NCBI RefSeq assembly: GCF_037440165.1
Contig: NZ_JBBIUQ010000014.1
Coordinates: 1-64,000 of the forward strand
Direction: 5' to 3'
DNA: 64,000 bases
DNA from: Ignavibacterium sp037440165
GTDB taxonomy: Bacteria > Bacteroidota > Ignavibacteria > Ignavibacteriales > Ignavibacteriaceae
The stretch's first letter is position 1. Each line of letters opens with the position of its first letter. Shown here piece after piece: positions 58,822-64,000 of the stretch. Below the pieces are notes generated by a model. The model searched no databases. It was not told where the DNA came from and worked only from the letters and a program-made list of their open reading frames with translations. Both the position numbers and the translations under genes were made by a program.

Positions 58822-61362
58822 TTATTTTATCAGAACCATCTTTTTGCTTGCAGAAAAACTTCCTGCCGAAAGTTTATATACATACATTCCGCTTGGAATA
58901 TTCGAAGCATCAAATTCAATTTTGTAAACACCGGCTTCACGGTATTCGTTAACTAAAGTAACTACTTCGTTTCCAAGCATATCAAATACTTTCAAAGTAA
59001 CAAAATTGTTCGCTCCGCTCGGAATGACAAACTCTATCACAGTTGTTGGATTAAAGGGATTGGGATAATTCTGCTCGAGTGAAAATTCTGTTGGTAATCC
59101 AACTTCAACCTGAACAACATTCAGATATTTGAAAGTGCCGTCATAATCAGTTTGCTTAAGTCTGTAATAATATGTACCTGATTGAACTGATTTATCCAGA
59201 TATGAATAAGCTGTAGGTTCTGTAGTTGTCCCTTTACCACCAACAAATCCTATTTCAGAAAAATTCTCGCTGTCAGTTCCTCTTTCAATCGTAAATCCAG
59301 CATTATTGGTTTCAGTTGCTGTAATCCAGTTTAATAAAACACCATCCTTTATTAACTCCGCTGTGAAAGATACAAGTTCAACAGGTATTGCATTTTCAAT
59401 TGTGAAGTTAAAATTCGAAATGTCAAAGAAAACATTTCCTGCTGCTTCAACTTTAATTCTTGCAGTGGTGGTTGGATTATCTGGCAATGTAACTAGCTCT
59501 GAACCATCGTTTGGAGTATTTGCAGTTAAAATAAATGGATATGTCTGTCCGCCATCAACAGAAAGAAGAAGATTTACATTAGTACAATTAACAGGTGCAA
59601 TATTAGTGTTGGAAACATTCCAAGTTATTGTTTGTTGTGATAGTCCGGGCCAGCTTACATTAGTGTTAGGAGAAGTAACGGTAAACGGTCCTGAGTTGCC
59701 ATCTACCTGGAATTGCATCTGAGCATAATTAACTCCTCCTCCTGCTGGTCTGTTATCTCTTGCAACTAAACGGAATGTTAAAGTTCTTGCATAAGCGGGA
59801 AGTATTTCTCCCATTACTTGCGTATTACTTAATAAAGAAGAAAGTTTTGGAAAAGTTCTTGTTGGAGATGGCACCGGATTAAACACTCTGAAAATCGGAG
59901 CATTACCTGAAGGCGAGTTTGGATGACCTGCAGGCCCAAGATCAAATTCTTCCCAGCTGTATGTAAGAGCATCACCATCTGGATCAGTTGCTGAACCGGT
60001 TAAAGCAAAAGGAGTACTTTTCGGAATATAAAATCCTCCGGTTGGTACTGTTACAGTCGGAGCAGAATTTCCAGTACTGGTGATTTGAGCACAACTGTTA
60101 CCACTTCCAAAATTTGTATAACTGACAATTTCAGCAAAGTTAACAACATGGAAATATGGATCACTGTTATTCTGAAGATTTTGGGGAGAGCAAATTCCCG
60201 CATAAGCCATAATTGTGGAACCACTTCCCGGCTCATAAGCAGTTGAAGCATTTCTGTTTCCACCTGAACAGGCACCGGCATTTCCATTAAAGGAATGGTT
60301 TCCGCCAAATTGATGGCCAATTTCGTGTGCAACATAATCAATATCAAAAGGATCGCCGATTGGAGCAGGTGAACCAGTTACTCCTCTTGCTTTTAATCCG
60401 GCAACACAAACAACCCCAAGATAAGCAACTCCACCTCCACCAGTACTGAAAACATGTCCAATATCATAATTTGCATTTCCGATATAATTATCAATGGTAG
60501 TTTGATTCTGACCTAACATTGTCGAACCGTTATTATTTGTGTAAGGATCAGTTGATGCATTCAGAAATATTAAAGTATCATTGTTAGGAATCAAAACCAT
60601 TCTCACAGCTAAATCAGTTTCATAAACACCAACAACACGATTTACTGTTGTTACCACTGCAGCCATTACTAAAGGTTTGGTTCCACCATGAAAAGCTGAA
60701 TATTCACCTGTGGTTGCAACTGCTAATCTGTAAGTTCTTAACTGTGGTCCGGTTGGAGTGAACAATTTATTTTCTTTCAGATAATTTAATTCCTGCTGTC
60801 TTGATTCATCACTAATTACTTCACAATCAAACAGTGCATTTTCTTTAATATAATCTCTCGAGTAATATGAAATGTAATTCTCTGTATCACCTTTGCTGTA
60901 AGGATCAATAAATACTCTGCCGTTTGGTGAAAGAATCATTGCGTGGAAACCTTGGGGTGTATAATCAAAGCGGCAAACTGCATAAGGATCAGTAATTCCC
61001 TTTGCTAAATATGTTTTTATCTCAGGATATTTGGCTGCCAATTCAGGAGCCATTACAGGTGATTCAACAAACATAAATTTTTGTAATTCACCATCAGGCA
61101 TCGGAAGTTCAATTTCAATTGTCCTTTGTGGAATAAAACTATTGCTTTCCATTGGCGCCTGACTTAAAAGATTTATCAAAGCATTCTTGTTAAGTGAAAA
61201 TGTTTTGTAAGCTTGAGGTATTATTACCCTTTCACCTCTCAGAACAATTTCTGTTTCTTGTTTTTCGGTCCAGATATTTTCCTGGGGGAAAATTGAGGGT
61301 GAAATGAAGAAATGGAAAGAAAACAAAATTGCAATACCGAATAAGGAAAATTTTATTTTCAT
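58822..61362 (-). CDS. Reprolysin-like M12B metalloprotease with T9SS sorting domain
   Basis: An 846-residue secreted zinc protease. After the signal peptide (about 1-26), a propeptide-like region runs to about 205 (TDPYAVCRFDYTPQGFHAMI). The metzincin domain (about 208-425) carries the motif HEIGHQFGGNH (HExxHxxGxxH) with the Met-turn downstream (STIMAYAG). Beta-sandwich domains follow, then a type A sorting domain at the end (NYPNPFNPTTVIEFVIPS, FDMLGNEVVTLVNEYREAG, ending SASKKMVLIK). Start ATG with CAGGAG RBS. It would digest proteins outside the cell. The decayed cargo remnant lies directly downstream. Confidence 0.93.
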   Translation of the reverse strand: MKIKFSLFGIAILFSFHFFISPSIFPQENIWTEKQETEIVLRGERVIIPQAYKTFSLNKNALINLLSQAPMESNSFIPQRTIEIELPMPDGELQKFMFVESPVMAPELAAKYPEIKTYLAKGITDPYAVCRFDYTPQGFHAMILSPNGRVFIDPYSKGDTENYISYYSRDYIKENALFDCEVISDESRQQELNYLKENKLFTPTGPQLRTYRLAVATTGEYSAFHGGTKPLVMAAVVTTVNRVVGVYETDLAVRMVLIPNNDTLIFLNASTDPYTNNNGSTMLGQNQTTIDNYIGNANYDIGHVFSTGGGGVAYLGVVCVAGLKARGVTGSPAPIGDPFDIDYVAHEIGHQFGGNHSFNGNAGACSGGNRNASTAYEPGSGSTIMAYAGICSPQNLQNNSDPYFHVVNFAEIVSYTNFGSGNSCAQITSTGNSAPTVTVPTGGFYIPKSTPFALTGSATDPDGDALTYSWEEFDLGPAGHPNSPSGNAPIFRVFNPVPSPTRTFPKLSSLLSNTQVMGEILPAYARTLTFRLVARDNRPAGGGVNYAQMQFQVDGNSGPFTVTSPNTNVSWPGLSQQTITWNVSNTNIAPVNCTNVNLLLSVDGGQTYPFILTANTPNDGSELVTLPDNPTTTARIKVEAAGNVFFDISNFNFTIENAIPVELVSFTAELIKDGVLLNWITATETNNAGFTIERGTDSENFSEIGFVGGKGTTTEPTAYSYLDKSVQSGTYYYRLKQTDYDGTFKYLNVVQVEVGLPTEFSLEQNYPNPFNPTTVIEFVIPSGANNFVTLKVFDMLGNEVVTLVNEYREAGVYKIEFDASNIPSGMYVYKLSAGSFSASKKMVLIK

Positions 61363-61436
61363 ATTTGCTCCTGTGATTGTTGGATTATTGAATACTTTTC
61401 AAAGTTAAAAAAATATTACTACTGTTCAAAAAAAAA

Positions 61437-62789
61437 TTAATTGTATCCGAAGGTGGAAACCAAAAGACCTTCTCTGCTGTAGGTTTTACTTCGCTGAAGA
61501 TTTCCGTCTATATAATATTCTTCCTTCATCAATGAACCATCATCATAATAAACCTTTGTCCAGCCCTGTAGTATTCCATTCAAATAGTTTTCAATTTTTT
61601 CCAAAGCACCGTTCTGATAATAAGTACTTCTTCTTCCTTCACGTTTACCGTTTTCAATGATCTCTTCTGATTTCAGTATTCCGTTGGAATGATATGTCTT
61701 GAATTGTCCGACCTGAACATCTTCAACATAATTTGCGATTGTAGCGAGATTACCGTTTTGATGATAGGTAACCTGAGTTCCATTTTTTCTTCCGTTTTCA
61801 TAAATCGTTTCTGATTTTAATGTTCCGTCTTCATAGTATTCTTTTTCGTTTCCGATTTTAATTCCATCAACATAGTCGCTGCTGACTTTAACCACTCCGT
61901 TTTCGTAAAATTGAAATGACCTTCCGTTTAGAACATTTTTCTTGAAACTGTATTCATAATTCAGAAATCCTGATTCGTAGTAAATTTTCATAAAACCATC
62001 TTTAACCTGATCAACAATATAAGTTTCATCTTTGATGAAGCCAGAAGGAAATTTTGTTCTAATAACTTCTTCCTTTGATTCAACTTTTCCTTTGTAATCA
62101 TATCTTTCACGATTAACCAATTCATCATTTACATAGAAATCTTTTACACGCAAAGTTTTCATTTTATCATAAATGTAAACATTGCCTTCGAGTTTATCAT
62201 CTACAAAATATGCTTCAAGTGCTAATGATTTATCATCGTGATAAATTTTTGTAGTTCCGTGAAGTTTTCCATCAACAAATTTCTTTTCCACTTCAACATT
62301 GCCGTTTGGATAAAAAGTTTTTGAAATTCCCTGAAGAACACCATTAACATAATTCCATTCGCCCTGTTTCTCGCCGGTTTTGTAATAAGTGTAAGTGATT
62401 CCTTGCAGCACACCGTTTTCATAATTCTGTTCAGCCCAGAGCTCGCCGGTTTCATAATACCATTTAGAAATTCCCTCTCGAAGTCCGTTTCTATAATTCC
62501 ATTCTATCTGAACTATTCCATCAGGAGAATACCAGACAGAAATTCCTTCTTCTTTACCATCAACAAAATTCCATTCCTTCCAGAGTTTTCCTGTTGGATA
62601 ATATTCTTTATACTTTCCGTCAAGTTTGTCATGAACATATTCACCTTCAGTTTTAATTTTTCCATCAGAGAAATATGTTCTGCGGATTTCTTTTTGTTGT
62701 GCTATACTGAATTGCACAATAAATAACACTAAAATTATCAGAACATTTTTATTCATTAAACTTTTGCTTAAAATTTTGGTAACAAACAT
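61437..62789 (-). CDS. Secreted MORN-variant repeat protein (YwqK-like)
   Basis: A 450-residue exported protein made of about 18 repeats of the MORN-variant type, each near 22-23 residues with the pattern G.L.G..K.YY.NG.L..E..Y, for example KLDGKYKEYYPTGKLWKEWN. Leader: either from Met1, or from Met12 (62756), where NKNVLIILVLFIVQFSIAQ forms a classical signal peptide; no RBS decides. Database names such as YwqK antitoxin derive from a polymorphic-toxin immunity gene, but no toxin gene is adjacent and the signal peptide argues for a periplasmic or surface role. Function unknown. Confidence 0.75.
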   Translation of the reverse strand: MFVTKILSKSLMNKNVLIILVLFIVQFSIAQQKEIRRTYFSDGKIKTEGEYVHDKLDGKYKEYYPTGKLWKEWNFVDGKEEGISVWYSPDGIVQIEWNYRNGLREGISKWYYETGELWAEQNYENGVLQGITYTYYKTGEKQGEWNYVNGVLQGISKTFYPNGNVEVEKKFVDGKLHGTTKIYHDDKSLALEAYFVDDKLEGNVYIYDKMKTLRVKDFYVNDELVNRERYDYKGKVESKEEVIRTKFPSGFIKDETYIVDQVKDGFMKIYYESGFLNYEYSFKKNVLNGRSFQFYENGVVKVSSDYVDGIKIGNEKEYYEDGTLKSETIYENGRKNGTQVTYHQNGNLATIANYVEDVQVGQFKTYHSNGILKSEEIIENGKREGRRSTYYQNGALEKIENYLNGILQGWTKVYYDDGSLMKEEYYIDGNLQRSKTYSREGLLVSTFGYN

Positions 62790-62845
62790 AACTTTTATCT
62801 TTTGACTTTAAAATGAAATTATCAGGATTAGATATCTGAGATGAA

Positions 62846-63859
62846 TTAAATTCTTCTTCCGATTATTTCTGCAATTGCTTTAATCTGCTTCATCACTTCA
62901 TCAAATTGTTTAGGAAGAAGTGCCTGTGGTCCGTCTGATAAAGCATTATCAGGATCGTGATGGACTTCAACCATCAACACATCAGTTCCTGCAGCAACTG
63001 CCGCACGAGCCATTGGAATAATTTTATCGCGATAACCAATTGCATGAGAAGGATCAGCACAAACTGGTAAATGAGTTTTTTCTTTTACACTCACAATTGC
63101 TGAAACATCAAAAGTATTTCTTAGTGTTGTATCAAATGTTCGAATCCCACGCTCACATATTATTACATTCGGATTTCCACCAGCAAGAATGTATTCAGCC
63201 GACATAAGCCATTCATCTATTGTAGCTGACATTCCACGCTTCAGCATTACAGGTTTTTTTGAAGTGCCAAGTAACTTCAGCAGCGGATAGTTATACATAT
63301 TTCTTGAACCTACCTGAAAAATATCTGTGTATTTTTCAATCAACTCGAAATGTGAAGGTTCAATTATCTCTGTAATCACAGCAAGACCGGATGTATCTCC
63401 CGCTTGTCTTAAAAGTTTTAATCCTTCTTCACCCAAACCCTGAAATGAATAAGGAGATGTGCGAGGTTTGAATGCTCCGCCTCTCAGAATTTTAGCACCG
63501 GATTTTTTCACAATCTCAGCAAGTTTCATTATCTGATGTTCACTTTCAACAGAACACGGTCCTGCAATCACAACAATTTCATCTGCACCGATTGTAATAT
63601 CATTGATCCTGATTAGCGTTTTATCAGCTTTGAATCTTTTACTGGCAAGTTTATATGGCTCTGTTATTCTGAAAACATCAACTACACCTTCGAGCATTTT
63701 AACTTTTCTGATATCAAATCCGGGCTGAACTCCCAAAGCACCAAGAATAATGTACTTCTCACCGGTTGACCTATGAACATCAAAACCGAATTTGTTTAAT
63801 TCATCTATGATCTTTTCTACTTTAAGCTGTGGTAAATTTTTATCAACAACTACGACCAA
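62846..63859 (-). CDS. aroF: 3-Deoxy-7-phosphoheptulonate synthase (type I-beta)
   Basis: A 337-residue DAHP synthase, first enzyme of the shikimate pathway, condensing PEP and erythrose 4-phosphate. An N-terminal ferredoxin-like regulatory domain (about 1-70) precedes the KDOPS-like barrel, in which VIAGPCSVESEHQIMKLAE, LRGGAFKPRTSPYSFQGLG, and LPVCADPSHAIGYRDKI with metal ligands are intact. The start is TTG 63859 with AAGGAG six bases before it; no ATG is available. It supplies chorismate for aromatic amino acids and, through menF in this window, menaquinone. Confidence 0.95.
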   Translation of the reverse strand: MVVVVDKNLPQLKVEKIIDELNKFGFDVHRSTGEKYIILGALGVQPGFDIRKVKMLEGVVDVFRITEPYKLASKRFKADKTLIRINDITIGADEIVVIAGPCSVESEHQIMKLAEIVKKSGAKILRGGAFKPRTSPYSFQGLGEEGLKLLRQAGDTSGLAVITEIIEPSHFELIEKYTDIFQVGSRNMYNYPLLKLLGTSKKPVMLKRGMSATIDEWLMSAEYILAGGNPNVIICERGIRTFDTTLRNTFDVSAIVSVKEKTHLPVCADPSHAIGYRDKIIPMARAAVAAGTDVLMVEVHHDPDNALSDGPQALLPKQFDEVMKQIKAIAEIIGRRI

Positions 63860-63885
63860 TTTTTACTCCTTCTTTATAACAATTA

Positions 63886-64000
63886 TTATCTGAATCTTTT
63901 CTCACCTGCTTTTACTTCAACAGGAAGTGAATCTTTGTCAGTCGGCTTAGGACAATTAAATAAATCACTATAAGCACAAAGTGGATTTGTAGCTTTGTTC
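63886..64000 (-). CDS. C-terminal end of a DUF1684 protein (cut by window edge)
   Basis: Only the last 37 codons are in the window: NKATNPLCAYSDLFNCPKPT then DKDSLPVEVKAGEKRFR and the stop at 63886. The CAYSD...CP.P.....LPV...AGEK pattern is the typical C-terminus of DUF1684 proteins, a family of unknown function. The frame continues beyond 64000. It lies 26 bases upstream of the DAHP synthase start in the same direction, so co-transcription is likely. Confidence 0.7.
   Translation of the reverse strand, partial: NKATNPLCAYSDLFNCPKPTDKDSLPVEVKAGEKRFR

Noticed and set aside
61437..62789. A toxin-antitoxin pair
   Set aside because: The MORN protein carries a signal peptide and no toxin gene is adjacent.

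Overview
The window looks like chromosomal DNA of an AT-rich Bacteroidota/Chlorobi-group bacterium, most likely of the Ignavibacteria. The evidence is the set of large secreted proteins ending in a type IX secretion (T9SS) sorting domain with the NYPNPFNP signature, a PorV-type barrel, a SusC-like TonB receptor, a futalosine-independent men operon, and several upstream regions carrying the Bacteroidota-type -7 element TAnnTTTG. Identification is from protein signatures only; there is no rRNA gene in the window.

Layout. 0-2.2 kb is a scrapyard: an intact integron-type integrase, a truncated ABC ATPase, a stub of an IS3-family orfA and a second, internally deleted integrase. 2.4-6.3 kb holds a CMD-like protein, a TPR protein, tRNA-Leu(GAG) and an ECF sigma/anti-sigma module flanked by two Spy/CpxP-like periplasmic proteins. 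6.3-9.9 kb has two peroxiredoxins and what looks like a complete tetrahydrobiopterin route (GTP cyclohydrolase I, a PTPS with the animal-type CxxxxxHGH motif, a sepiapterin-reductase-like SDR) next to phenylalanine hydroxylase. 10.1-16.5 kb has murB, a Nudix gene and a seven-gene operon DUF971-pgsA-pgpA-cinA-thpR-recA-recX. 16.5-18.8 kb holds a 180-bp tandem repeat, purC and a repeat-rich spacer. 18.8-27.3 kb has rsgA (apparently with an unusual AUC start), menF-D-H-B-A-E without menC, and a convergent hotdog thioesterase that may be the DHNA-CoA hydrolase.

27.5-37.0 kb goes from small membrane and nitrilase-family genes to a PAS histidine kinase and its sigma-54 response regulator, an orphan receiver, and a cytochrome cluster: a monoheme c, a 13-heme c/cytochrome b fusion that resembles quinol-oxidising CbcL of Geobacter, and a NapC/NirT-like cytochrome with seven heme sites, one of them CX3CH. 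Together with the men operon this suggests menaquinol-dependent anaerobic or extracellular electron transfer. 37.0-47.8 kb is a surface/secretion block: M23 peptidase, PorV-like barrel, four-helix-bundle protein, giant T9SS cargo, TonB receptor and an FG-GAP repeat cargo. 47.9-58.2 kb reads as a peptidoglycan recycling and turnover locus: murQ, a NagB-PIG-L fusion, an exported L-Ala-D/L-Glu epimerase, an amidase lipoprotein and a DigH-like glycoside hydrolase. The end has a decayed T9SS-cargo pseudogene, a reprolysin-like protease, a MORN-repeat secreted protein, DAHP synthase and the C-terminal end of a DUF1684 protein.

No CRISPR array, prophage or classical defence island was seen. The most interesting signals are the pterin/Phe hydroxylase cluster, the multiheme electron-transfer locus, the peptidoglycan salvage locus with its unusual fusion protein, the decaying integron module, the 180-bp repeat with its dispersed relatives, and the rsgA start codon.
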